NCBI GenBank assembly: GCA_963377175.1
Contig: CAUJNA010000458.1
Coordinates: 630,033-694,032, forward strand
Direction of reading: 5' to 3'
DNA: 64,000 nucleotides
Source: Effrenium voratum
Taxonomy: Eukaryota; Sar; Dinophyceae; Suessiales; Symbiodiniaceae
Below, piece after piece: positions 37,301-48,593 of this stretch. A program made the position numbers and the translations under genes. How positions within the stretch are numbered: the first letter of the stretch is position 1; each line of letters starts with the position of its first letter. Below the pieces are notes generated by a model that did no database searches, was not told the origin of the DNA, and saw only the letters and a list, made by a program, of their open reading frames with translations.

Positions 37301-38230
37301 CTGAGGTCCTTTTGAAGGGCCTGGTTCTGCATGAGAGAAACCCCTAGCCAATTCTTCAAGCACATGTCCAGGTGGGTTGTTAGGTGTGGAGGTAATTCTA
37401 CACTGCCCTAATCACCTGTACGTAAAATATGTCCTCCGCATCTCCAAACAACCCAGAGGAGAACGGGCTGGATTCTTAGGTTGTGCTTGTCGTTATGTCC
37501 TTAAGGTGAACAGAAACCTGGAAAGCAACTCCTTCAAACAAGTCTCCCATGTCGTCAAGCCCGGCACGCATTGCTGGAGTTGATGTTCTGGCAATGAGGA
37601 CTCCAGATATCACACAAGGAGTCTTTATCACAGGGCCCCAAAATTGCTTTCCGCGCAAGTGAGCTTGATGTACGTGGACTTCGCGCAACCAGCAGTTTGG
37701 CAGCGTGGAAGTAGTAGGATTTAGTAGTAGGATGTATACAGTAGGATTGGAAAGCAACGCGGGTGTCATGGCTCAACGTGTCATGACTCAACTCGGTACC
37801 CCTTCCCCTAATGGGCAAAGCATGTAGGCCTTCTTCCTCTCCGAGGAAGTTCGTTATGTTTCATGGCTATCAACATGTCAAATACACACTGGCAGTAGAA
37901 AGGCAATGTTCAAAGCACCGCAAAAGGGAGGCCATCAAAAGAACACATATATAGAACATGGCAACAAGAAGATGATGACACCTCAGGACATTGGGATGTT
38001 GGTGGGTTTTGGTTGGGGTCATCATTTCGGAACGGCTCGGGGGGGGGGGGTAAACCCTACGACCCGTTTTTTCGACCCTCCATCTAGCATAAGGACCTAA
38101 ACAATTTGAATACGGTGTTAGGAAACATTGAGCCCCTGATATTACCACTCGTTTCTTGGGTCCGGACAACAGTTTGTTTGGGTCAAAAACAGAAACCGGT
38201 CCCCATTCTAGCACCGTCGCGAGTCTCGGC

Positions 38231-38302
38231 CTCCAAGATTTTGAAGGCGCGGGTTCCGACGATCTGCACCTGGAAGTGGCCGTTGGGGAACTGCATGCAG
38301 TC
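38231..38302 (-). CDS. Gene A exon 8: LON domain core strands
   Basis: This 24-codon exon reads DCMQFPNGHFQVQIVGTRAF then KILE. It matches the LON block in which a P-D-G-R-F loop is followed by a strand and G-x-R-R-F-R-V-L-E. The acceptor is TGTCAG|GAC and the donor is TTGGAG|GC. It starts and ends in phase 0, and the Glu at its end is followed in frame by the next exon. Confidence 0.88.
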
Positions 38303-39736
38303 CTGACAAGCGCCAAGTGGCCCGTTGACGGGGACCCGTATGGGCTGCTCCTTTCCCCAAGCAAAAGGTCGGTCACCTTTGACAGGTTTATTGGAGCCGC
38401 CGTCTGTTTCCAAAAGGTCGTCTAGGGGGCCAAGGGAAAAACCAAAGACAAGCCATGGTTTGACGGTGAACAGGATCCTGCTTGCACCAATGACAAGCAT
38501 GTGTGTGTGTGGCATCCGAAAGGAACCCATTTGATAGAGCCCATTTTTGGCCATTCAGCCAACCGGCAGAAACACAATTAGAGCCTTTGTTTTGGTTGGA
38601 TAATGATTTCATGTTGGTTGCAACCCCCTTTTTAGCTGCCACGACGAGGGCAAAACAAATCCTCCAACCCCGTGCTGGCAAGCAAAATTGGCTTGCCATT
38701 TAGGGGGAGCCTAGTCTGTCAGAGTCCTCCATGACCACCTCGCAGCCATGCTGCAAGTGGCTCATGCCGCTGTTGAATCCTCGAGTTTGGCGCATAGTGG
38801 GAATATAGACTGCGCATATGTTGATGCGGATGGTGGCTTGGGTGCCAGTAGAAACCTTCGGAGAGCTTTGCCCTGTCCGGGGAACACGCTGTGATTTCAT
38901 GGTTGGAAGAAAACGGAAATGGGATTGTCTGAAATCGGACTGGTCATGACTAGTCCACCAATCGGGGATCGTGATTCTCCCACTCTCAACTCTCAATCTA
39001 TATGAACTGCTGGAACTGTGGAAAATCGGGTTCTTTCTGTGGTATCAGAGTGGGATTCCAATCCCCATGCCAAGCTTGTCAATTGAAAGGGTATTCACAA
39101 GGGGTATCACAGCAACTCGTCATAAGTCACATTTTCCAAAACCGTGACCCCAAGCCACAGCTTTATATTTAGCTTTGAACCAAACTGAGGTGATTGAGCA
39201 AAACAATGCAAGCCCTCGTGCTAGGGATGCCAGGCTCTGCTTCAACTCTCCTTTTGTGCACGTTTTTGCGGTTCCATGCGAGCGCCTGCAATTTGCTGGT
39301 GCGCCCAAACAGCGGGCCGGAAAATCGTTTGGCACAGAAACCCAGAAACCACATGCGCCTTTGTGGGAGCGAGATGGTTGGGCCAAAGACGAGATGCGAC
39401 AATTGCATCATGATTGCAGAGATGGCAAAACATGCCTAATGATGCGTGTGTGGGTGTGTGTATTCGCACGCTAAATGTCTTCCCCTTTACAGTAAATGAA
39501 CGCAAGCACTCCCCATTGCGCATATTTGTCCCTTTCAGCCAACCTGAGATTGATATCCTCAGAGCAAGAGACCCCTTTCCATTTCCTTCAAAACCACCCT
39601 AATGCAACAACATGTCCCGTTCATCTTCCCTTAAAACCACCCTAGAAATGCAAAAACAATCCACAACACATGGTTGTTTGCCTTCATGTTTCTTTATACA
39701 ACTCCAAAAAGGGTGCCCTCACAATACACTGGCAGC

Positions 39737-39800
39737 CATGGGTCCGACCATGCCAAAGCGGCGCCCACTACTCAGGGCCAGTCGCATCAGGGCGCAGTAC
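39737..39800 (-). CDS. Gene A exon 7: LON domain, FEPRY / FGMVG segment
   Basis: After completing the Arg codon this exon reads YCALMRLALSSGRRFGMVGP then M. It continues the family pattern F-E-P-R-Y-x-x-L-M-x-x-x-L-x-x-x-x-R-F-G-M-V. The acceptor is CGTAG|GTAC and the donor is ATG|GC. The usual following segment (a G-T-x-A-x-I strand before the C-M-x-F-P-D-G loop) is not in this exon or the next, so a small exon between 39736 and 38303 has probably been missed. Confidence 0.82.
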
Positions 39801-40887
39801 CTACGACCGGCATGGAAGAAACAACGCCACTGAAATGGTCCAAACCCCAAAAGTCAAAAGTCTAAGAACTCAAAGGGGAGGATACCCTCCTGCACATTAA
39901 CATGCAACCACCAAAAAACCGTCATGTTTACTTGTGCATTGCTCTCTTGTGGCGTGTTTCGAAGCGAATTTGCAGGGAGTCATCCGCTCCCAACAATCAA
40001 GGAATCATGGCTTCCTGGGAGCCCTGGCCACCCAGGTCCAACAAACATGGACGCGGACAATCGGAGGCTTGCGGATGGCTTGAGGAAGACGAAAGGACTG
40101 TCCACTTCCACAATCGATGGAAACATGATACTAAGTGACCAACTCATCCAATACCAAACTTTTGCTGGATTGACAAATGGGGTTGTCCCACACATGGGTG
40201 TGTCCCACCGTCTGTGAGCAACTGGGTGACTTTGTCGCTCATGACAAGTTGGTTGAGCGAATTTGACCAAACTTTCTGGACAAGAGTTGGTCAACCAAAC
40301 TCAATACCATGTATATATTGTATATATATACATATATACACATTATATGACTATGTATATTCATCAATGAATGAATAGCTGAACAAACAACTAAATCAAT
40401 ACCAAACAAATAACAAACAAATCAATGAATCAATCAAGAAACACATTTGCCATGTCTCTGTCATATGTGTATATAGGCGTGTCTTCTTTGTAGGATGTCC
40501 TTTTTTTCCCTCCAACAACCACACGAATAGAATAGAAACCTCCTCTGAAAAGGGCATACCCTTTTCTCGACAGCCACTATTGACCCTGAAACCAACCGTC
40601 AGCTGGTCCCTTGCTTCTGAAAAGCACATCCGTTTTTGGACTGTCCCCTTACTTCCCGAACATGTTTGTCATCAGTTCCAAGAAGAGTTTCCCCTGTATT
40701 TCCGCACAGTCTTCTATTAGTCCCCTCTATTTCTACTGTATTTCCCACAGTTGCCTGAATTTCCTCAGTTCCATACAGGACTGGCCCAAAAGAACTTCGA
40801 CGCTTTGTCTCCCACTTTTCGACACAATATTGAGACTTGGCAAAGTGCTCCCGGAAGCAACGCGAGCTGCGGCCCGGGTTTCGCGGC

Positions 40888-40961
40888 CTGGGCTCGAAGA
40901 CGTTGAGCTGCAGCCGCTGCAGCGGCAGCAGCGGCTCCAGCACGAAGAGCCCCAGCTCCGC
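40888..40961 (-). CDS. Gene A exon 6: start of LON domain
   Basis: The exon reads AELGLFVLEPLLPLQRLQLN then VFEP. This is the opening of the LON domain: LON proteins start with a strand such as LPLF, then P-x-x-x-L-P-L and N-V-F-E-P-R-Y. The acceptor is GAAG|GCG and the donor CCCAG|GC. The split Arg codon (AG + G) is completed by exon 7, giving N-V-F-E-P-R-Y, exactly the family motif. Confidence 0.88.
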
Positions 40962-41361
40962 CTTCGCAGCAGCAAGGCCGCAAGGAAGCGGATGGGCGGA
41001 TGATGGGCGGAGCCAAGGAGTGGCTGTCCGTTTGGCGTGCCTTGAACCAAGGCCTCAAGCAAAACACCAAAGGGAGAATGAATAAGGAACATGAAGGAAA
41101 CACAATAGAGCCTAGACCCAAAAGGCGAGGCAGTCTGGCAATCAAAAGTGCGTTGCCCTTCCCCTGCTGAACAAAAGGTCTAACCTTTTCAAGGTTTAAT
41201 ATGGAACACCGATTTTTCCACAAAGAAAAAAACAGGAAAAACAACAACTCAAACAAAAACAGGACGGCTAAGGTCACACGGAAAGACCAGGCAAGAAAAC
41301 AGATGCCAAACCGACGACTTCGGACGCCCCAGCGCTCGGCGGCTTGGCCAACGCCTCGTTC

Positions 41362-41384
41362 CTGGGCACTGCCTTGGGCAGGGC
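41362..41384 (-). CDS. Gene A exon 5 (tentative linker exon)
   Basis: A GC-rich island at 41330-41440 lies where the RING-LON linker is expected. The boundaries used here (AG|GC start, GA donor) fit the phases of exons 4 and 6 and encode G-PAQGSAQ. Other boundaries in the same island are possible: a longer version to a CAA|GC donor, or a frame reading HAEAEALPKAVPRNEALAKP. The island is probably exonic; the exact limits and frame are not established. Confidence 0.35.
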
Positions 41385-43232
41385 CTCAGCTTCAGCGTGA
41401 GTTCGCGGCTTGCGGGCGGAAGCTCTGGACCAGTGGGTAAAACTCTCGACTCATCCCATTGAATCCCACGGAAACTGGGCGGCCCTCAGATCCCCCGCTA
41501 AAAGTTTAACTTTTAGTGGGTTGAACGGAAACTACCACTAAACACTAAAAGACTAAAAAGCTAAGGGGATGGCTGGGAGCCACCAAGGAAAAAATAGGGT
41601 AAACTCCATCATCTCTGCGTCAGGATCAGAACATAAGTAACTTTGTCATCTCCATCATCTCCAGTACTTTCGGTTTTGCAGGCCACACTTGCCAGATGCC
41701 TTTTCAGTTTTCGGTTCATCTTCCCTTCAAACCGGAAAAACATGTCGGTCTAGCTCCCTCACTTAAGCAGAGCCTGGAGAGAAGTGGAACCAAATCCTAT
41801 GGGTCGCATCGCCAAGGAGCTGGCCGGAGGTCCTTAACATGTTCCGGAGAAAGCCTTCTGCCAGCTTTCATGTGGGTGGGGTACCATGTTAGCTGTTGCT
41901 TCGGTTTAACAACGGACAATAGGTCCGAACTCCAATACGCCGTTCATTTGGGTGTTGTTGTTGTGAGGCTACCCTTTTCGGATGGTTTTTTAGGGAAAGC
42001 AACGGGAGACGCAGCCATGTTGGGGGTCCATGTCCTCATTTTGACACGTTGGGTTCAAGGTGATGACGTTCTCTCAGGTTCTGGGGTGAAGAAGCCTCTT
42101 GACCCACAAGTTTGGAGCTTGGCTTCTTTCCAGGAACAAAACACAAATCCCACAGATGGTTTGTGGGTGAGAGTGTAAGATAAGGACCTGGACAATTGAT
42201 GATCATTGCATGTGGCTTGCCTCACAACCCCATTCTATTTTTTGGCTCGTCATACCCTTTAAAACAAAGAGGCTCAAAGCCATCGGCTCGCGTTTCCGAT
42301 ACAAGCCGCAAAGGCGGCAGCTCTGCGCTCCTTGTACCTAAAAAAAGGCGAGCGCTGGAAATCTTAGGTGTGTGGATTCCTCAAAGGAATCGCTTCAAAA
42401 AAGGGAATGGTTTTGATAAAGGGAATGATTCCCACAACCCCAAATGTAGATTTCATGCTGGGAAGCGGAAGGCCAAAGGGGTGGTCCTTGGGTTTTGGAA
42501 AGAACCTTCTGATCGAGTGGGGCTCACGATTATTTTGCCAAACTTGGATAAACTTGGGAGGTGCCAATTCGTTCAGCCAGAGTGATTTTGAGAACCCAAC
42601 ATATTGGACGGTTGGTATCCTTTTGATTTGCCTTGAAAGCGAAACAGTTGGTTCCAATCGAGGAAGAAAAAACATGACCCGGTTCGAGGAATTACGCATT
42701 ACCCTCACGTGCCTCGTAGGTGCTTTCGGTGAGGGCAAACTGGCGAAACCAACCATTTACGTGGGCATGGATCGGTGTGGATGTTCAAAAGGACAGCGTG
42801 CGGGTCCGTCTTGGGAAGGCAGGAACTTCGGGGGTTGGGGGAGGTTTGCTGCAAGGGCATCCTATCACAGAAGCACGAAGAACCCTACATCCTGAAACCA
42901 CAGGAGGTGCCCCTGGGCCCTGGGAACGGGTCCCTGGCTTACCCCAGGTACCAGGACTCCACTTTTGCGTACTCACATGCTGTCACCGGACTCTGACATC
43001 AGAGGGTTAGCCAAGGGTCCGATCTGAGTGCTGGTTTTGTGTTGATGTTTCGAACAATGTGCATCACATGTACAACCTAAAACACCACGCCAAGATGCAC
43101 GCTCACCTACATCAAAACGTCACCCCGCCCCACAAGTAAAAGATAACATTGCCGGCAAAGAATGGATCTTCAACACCTCTGCCCCTCCAAAACAACAGAA
43201 ACCACAAACATCCTCCCCAACAAAAAAAAAAC

Positions 43233-43841
<609 letters not shown>

Positions 43842-43913
43842 AGCCAACAAAAGAGTGGAACACCTAGCCGGACACACTGTCAACATCTTTCAATCCGTTT
43901 CAGCCCAGCGCTG

Positions 43914-43971
43914 CTTGGATGTTCCACCTTAAGCGGGTGATTATCACCCGCTAAGGTGGAACATCCAAGCA
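43914..43971. repeat. 28-bp near-perfect hairpin
   Basis: GCTTGGATGTTCCACCTT-AAGCGGGTGAT is followed at once by its reverse complement, with one bulged A. There is almost no loop. It sits 76 bp from the end of the CAACGA microsatellite. Confidence 0.9.
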
Positions 43972-44181
43972 ACTCCACAACTTGGCCAAGCTTCCCCAGC
44001 GAAAGGTATTGCATCATTCTTTGCTGCTTCGAGCACATGTCCGAACCTTCGTGTTCCTTTGGGTGTCCCTTTCTGCAGCCGGGTGGCAAACACCCAACGG
44101 TCTACCCCTTTCCAGGCATACCAATTTCCAGCGGCTACTGGATTTCAGCTTCCCCGCAGCAAATCACGTTCCAACTGCTAC

Positions 44182-44245
44182 CTCGGTGCGCTGCCGGGAA
44201 GCGCTCCTCCAGCAGCGAGGCCAACAGCTGGCAGGGCGCCAGGTC
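44182..44245 (-). CDS. Gene A exon 4: helical linker after RING
   Basis: The exon reads DLAPCQLLASLLEERFPAAH then R, with an acceptor CGCAG|GAC and a GT donor GAG|GTAG. A leucine-rich helix ending in F-P-x-x-x-x-R directly after the RING is characteristic of RING-LON proteins, where it precedes the LON domain. The exon starts in phase 0, matching exon 3, and ends with one spare G. Confidence 0.75.
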
Positions 44246-45305
44246 CTGCGAATGGGCGCGTGTGAACCCCGCTTTTCGCTTTGGGCGGGGGGGGCTCCTA
44301 AGGGTTTCCCTTGAAGACTATCCAAGGGTAGCCTCCAAAAAAGACACACACATTTGGGAACCGTTTTTTGTTGTTGTTGGGGTTCCTACATGACCGATGG
44401 GTCCCTTGCTTAGAGGAAAACCAAGAGGAAGCCAATCATGTTTTGGGCCTCCTTGGAGATAACCCCTTGGGTGGTGTCTTCTGAGGCCTGGAAGCCTTTT
44501 GTAGGAAACCCTCATTTTGTTCTGAGGGTACGTACCCTTTCAAGGGTAGTCGCAAACAAATTGGGCATCATGGGTCTCAAAACACGTGTGGTGAGATCCC
44601 GACGTCTCCTTCTCTCCACAAAACTAAATGAGAGGGTTTCTGCACTCCCTCAATTTTCACCCGTGGATTAAGCAGGCAGCCAGCAGGTGCTTAATGTATA
44701 CCCAGTTGATTCAGCAACCGCATGAGTGGTTCATTTTTTTGTGGCTGGGGGGGGGGTGTCCGGCTTCAGAGGGACGTCACTCTTTTTTCGGGGGAACACC
44801 CCCTGTGAATTTGCGACGTATAAAATCGGGGTCAACGTTTAAGAGTTTGGGAAGGGGATTTGGTTTTGTGAGCAGACCATTCCCACCACCAACGTGAAGC
44901 TTTGGCCTTGGTCCAAGGGCTTGGAATCAACTTTTTGGATGGCTGGAAAGATTAAGTTCACACAAGCTCCCTTTTGCTGGTGTATATACTCCTTTGGGGA
45001 GCAAGGGGTTGTAGTTTCACCGGTTTCCCCTTTCCTGAGTTGACTTGCAAAAGCCGCGACTTTTTGTTTGTCAAATATGATCCAAACCACGTGCTTCCCT
45101 TGCTCGAATCTTAACGGCAACAAACTTAATTACTGGACGAGTGGATGAGCCCAACCAACCAGCAGTTGAGGCCCCCAGACGGGCCATGGGACAACATAAA
45201 CCTTTCGCTTGGTAGTGCACCCCCCCTCCCCCCCAACTGTTGATTTTCAAAATAGGTTCGCCTTTAAACCAACCCCAAAGAGGTACTCCCCAAAGCGAAA
45301 TCAAC

Positions 45306-45408
45306 GCCCGGCCAGTCCTCCAGGTAGGCGGCGTGCAGGCGTCGGCACAGCGGGCAGCGCCGGCCCGCGCCGTGCTCCAGGCACTGCGCTAGGCAACCGC
45401 GGCAGAAC
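45306..45408 (-). CDS. Gene A exon 3: second half of RING finger
   Basis: The exon reads FCRGCLAQCLEHGAGRRCPL then CRRLHAAYLEDWPG. It supplies RING ligands 5-8: F-C-R-G-C and C-P-L-C. With exon 2 the full pattern C-x2-C-x11-C-x-H-x2-C-x2-C-x(n)-C-x2-C is met. The acceptor is GAGAG|GTTC. The 3' end is either a GT donor at 45306 (used here) or an AG|GA donor at 45318; both are phase 0, so four residues are uncertain. The RING is expected to bind two zinc ions and an E2 enzyme. Confidence 0.85.
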
Positions 45409-46644
45409 CTCTCCGAGGTGTCGGGGCCCAAAGCCAAATGGCGACTGAGGGGAAGTCGTTAAAACCCCACATGCACCCCATTTAGTTTGGTGGGGGTTGT
45501 GGAGGGGGTGGGGAGGAAGGGGGTGTGGTCTGGCAAAAGTCGTTAATACCCCATTTAGTCGGGGGGGGAAGGGGGTGGAGAGAGGCGGGTGTGGACAAAA
45601 AATACACACATGCACCCGATTTAGTGTTGCTGGTGTTTGGGGAAACTTATAATTTTGTGGGCAAGCGGCACGCTGGTTTGTTTGCGAGAACAAAAGGAAA
45701 GCAACCCTTGACTTAAAGATTTTCTCTTGTTCGGCTTCCTTAATTGGGGCGGGTTCAGCAACCTCCATTGTTCAATGGGAACTTGTCCTTTCCTCCCTGG
45801 TTAAGCATCAAACACAGGCATGAACAACAACACTTTGCCTTTAGGCTCGTTTGGGTGTGTCTTTCTTTAGGGGACCCCCCCCAAAAAAAAAAAACAATGT
45901 GTCTTCCCCAAAATAAAAGCACACAGCATGGGTACCGTGAAAAAAAACACCCCCATTTCCCTTTGCGTGTTGAACAAGCACAAACCAAACGCCCCTCGGA
46001 TCCCCCGCGCTCTTGGGAACAGCCTCTCTTTGCCCGGCAAAAACAACACAGCCATGTTTCCCAAGAAACACCAGGCTGTGGGTTAACAAATCGTACCCAA
46101 AATTGTAGCAAGTGCAAACATGCGAAACATGGACTGAAACTCTCGGTCCCGTCCCAAGACTGAATTGAACTCTGGCAAGTGGAAAAATGGACTACAACCT
46201 GCGGTCCACTGGTGGTTTACTTTTGACCCACACCCACCATAGGGGAAATGGGTCGAAACGGCCTCTTGCACCAAATGGGTGTCAAAATACGACAGGGACT
46301 CGAAAGATTGTCGGTTTCTTTCGGATTTTCTAGAACACCAAGAGGTGGCGTCCTGACAAAAGGCACTTCCGAATCATGCCAGACTCCTGAGAAAATGTTT
46401 GGGCTGAGGTTGACGGGGGGAGAAGGCCCCCCGCCGGAACTTTCAAATCCGCCAGGTACTCAAATCCCACGTCAACATTAACTAAACAATGACTCCCGGT
46501 ACAATGTGCCAGGGTGGTCCTTTTGACCCCCTTGTTGGTCACTAGTTCGGCATACCTCCAGGAACCTTGCGCTTCTTGGCAATCCATACGTGTTCTAGAT
46601 AAAGCCTGCCGCGTTTCCGCAGCCGTGCACCAGCGCCGAGGAGC

Positions 46645-46709
46645 ACATGCGCGCAAGGCAAGACCACCGGCTCGTAGATGAGCTGGTGGCAAAGCGCGCA
46701 GTCGCAGTC
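46645..46709 (-). CDS. Gene A exon 2: first half of C3HC4 RING finger
   Basis: The exon reads DCDCALCHQLIYEPVVLPCA then H. It contains RING ligands 1-4: the C-A-L-C pair, and Cys and His in P-C-A-H. The YEPVVLPC segment is typical of RING-LON and TRIM-type RINGs. The acceptor is CGCCAG|GAC. The donor is CATGT|GC, a GC donor, leaving two bases that pair with the first G of exon 3 to make the Val of H-V-F-C. This codon-splitting match across a 1.2-kb intron is strong evidence for the model. Confidence 0.85.
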
Positions 46710-47391
46710 CTGGCGCAGGCCAGTTCATCCTCCAAAGGGCACCCTCTTTGGGGCTGACCACGTTTTTTGAGGTACACGCAAAGAAACAACAACGAAGGGA
46801 TTTAGAGGAGTTCGAATCAAACAAAGTGAGTTGTCCTTGTGCGGATGCCCTTCACATTGGTTGAATTTGCTTTTGAAGGTCCAAACAAGTTGAAAATTAG
46901 AGTTGTTCCGCTAACCGAAAGAGATGCTTCTTTATGTGTATGTGTATAGTATTAATATATCTATATATTTCGGCTTCACCACCACACCGAAAGGAAGCTA
47001 GGGCTGACAAGGCAGTGTTCCAAACCACCAAAAGAGGAATTTAAGTTGAAGCCATGTCACAAGTGTCGTTCCAATTCGAGTGGAGTTGTCGACGCAGATC
47101 GGGCGGGGAAAAAACACGTGGGAAATCAAACACATTTATGAGCTTTTCCACCAGTCGTCAGGCAGTGCACACGTTGTGTTGCCACTATGATACCCAGGGA
47201 ATCTATCCCCTTTGGTTTCCAGAATCGGTTTCCAGATTGGAGAATCCGCAAGTAAACCAACCTCTTTTCGGGGTCCCTTGAACTACTATTCTTGCAAGGG
47301 GCCCAGTGTTGGTGGTTTAAACATATTTTGCCACCATTCGCTTTGGGGCAAACAAAAACTAAAGCCCGGCCCAATTGCAGCCCAACCAGGC

Positions 47392-47406
47392 CTCCAACGT
47401 GGGCAT
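47392..47406 (-). CDS. Gene A exon 1 (start codon, MPTLE)
   Basis: The first coding exon holds only five codons, Met-Pro-Thr-Leu-Glu, and ends GAG before a GC donor. It joins in phase 0 to the RING exon, so the RING begins six residues after the start, as in several compact RING-LON proteins. The start was chosen because this ATG lies in the only GC-rich island just upstream of the RING exon, has a usable AG|GC donor, and gives the right phase. A longer reading of the same island in another frame cannot be excluded. Confidence 0.5.
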
Positions 47407-47448
47407 GTCCGCTCGCTTTGGGCGGGTGACCAGTGCTCGTCTCGGGCT
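47407..47448 (-). promoter_or_regulatory. Putative spliced-leader acceptor and 5' UTR of gene A
   Basis: The minus strand reads CTGCCTTAG ending at 47447, a plausible acceptor, about 40 nt upstream of the ATG of gene A. Dinoflagellate mRNAs are known to receive a short spliced leader by trans-splicing, so an AG close before the start codon is expected. The choice of this AG is inference only; no TATA-like element is obvious. Confidence 0.3.
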
Positions 47449-48042
47449 AAGGCAGCCCAGTGGGCTTCCGTTTTGGGGAAGGGCCCCCGTGCAGTGACAT
47501 GAGCGGTCAAAATGTTTGCAGGTCTTCCAAGAGAGGGATGGGGAAATGCATGTCACCATGTCCGAAGCTTACACGCCGTTTTTCTTCTCTCTTTTCTTTG
47601 CGGGAAGCGAAAAAAGGCACATAATTCTGCACAACACCCCAGCTGCCCACGTGCAGTTGCGAAAGGGCATCTGGGTGTGTGTAAATGATCTGTTGGGGGA
47701 GAGGGTTATCAAGCCTAGGGTACTGTTGATTGACATTGCCCCTCAGGTGACCTTCCAAGTGTCGCCATGCTGGCAATCCCTCCTGACACGGTAATGATTC
47801 ATCCGCGGGGGAAAAAACAACAACGGTCATTCCCCAGCTGGAAACAAGGGAACTCCCTGACAAGGGACCTTCACTAGGGCATCCCTCGCTTTACCCCCCG
47901 CCCGGTGAGCTGGTCATACATTTGTCCAGGAGTTCATCCTTGTGCCTTGCATGTGGGCTGTTGCGGCTCGCGGCCAGACGCTGCAAAGGTGCCGAACAAA
48001 GGGAGACAGCACAAGATGCTGCAGAGCCCAGCTGTCATCACC

Positions 48043-48082
48043 TATTAGTACATGCTCGTACAATTAGTACATGCTCGTACAA
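48043..48082. repeat. 20-bp direct duplication
   Basis: ATTAGTACATGCTCGTACAA occurs twice in tandem, followed by a CA/TA-rich stretch to about 48210. Confidence 0.85.
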
Positions 48083-48521
48083 ACACATCAACCCATGAAG
48101 CTATGTACGTGTACGTGTGTGTGTATATAATACATACACAAACAAATATATCACCCACACTGTATGTCACAGGCTATCACGACAATTTCACTCATAATTA
48201 CACACACAAATGTCGACAAGCTTTAACCAACACAATCAAATATGATCGAATAACTTTGGCGTGTTTGCATTGGTAGGGCCAGGACAAACAGCCCTGGCAA
48301 AAGCGTTGGTCAATACAGCTGTTCACATCTCAGCCATTTCATGCAGCCGCATCACCTGTTAAGTCTGGCTGAATATCATTTTGTTATAATATTTGATAAT
48401 AGTAACAATTCAGCAGCAGAACCTTCATGATGGATGAAGTTGGGATGGGTTCTGCAAACAGTATTTGTGCAGCTGTCTCCATGTTCCCCCGATAGACGCT
48501 CTTGTGGGGAACAGAAATGAA

Positions 48522-48593
48522 CTAGAAACAAATCAAGAAGGCACCGCCCCCGCCGGTATACGCCTTTCGTCTGGCTTTCCTAGAATTCTTGTC
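48522..48593 (-). CDS. Possible terminal exon of gene B
   Basis: An acceptor TACCAG|GAC opens a frame DKNSRKARRKAYTGGGGAFL then ICF and TAG. The basic, Gly-rich tail and its place between genes B and A suggest a last exon. In phase with exon 50690 the same acceptor would instead read G-Q-E-F-stop, ending at TAG near 48583. Either way the gene would end here. Weak call. Confidence 0.33.
   Translation of the reverse strand, partial: DKNSRKARRKAYTGGGGAFLICF

Noticed and set aside
38020..38060. Poly-G tract as a possible G-quadruplex or regulatory site
   Set aside because: Single-run homopolymers (also at 1129, and poly-C at 24703) are common in this DNA, and nothing links them to a promoter.
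40837..41085. Plus-strand frame over the LON exon at 40.9 kb
   Set aside because: The minus strand carries the unmistakable LON opening motif; the plus frame is its shadow.
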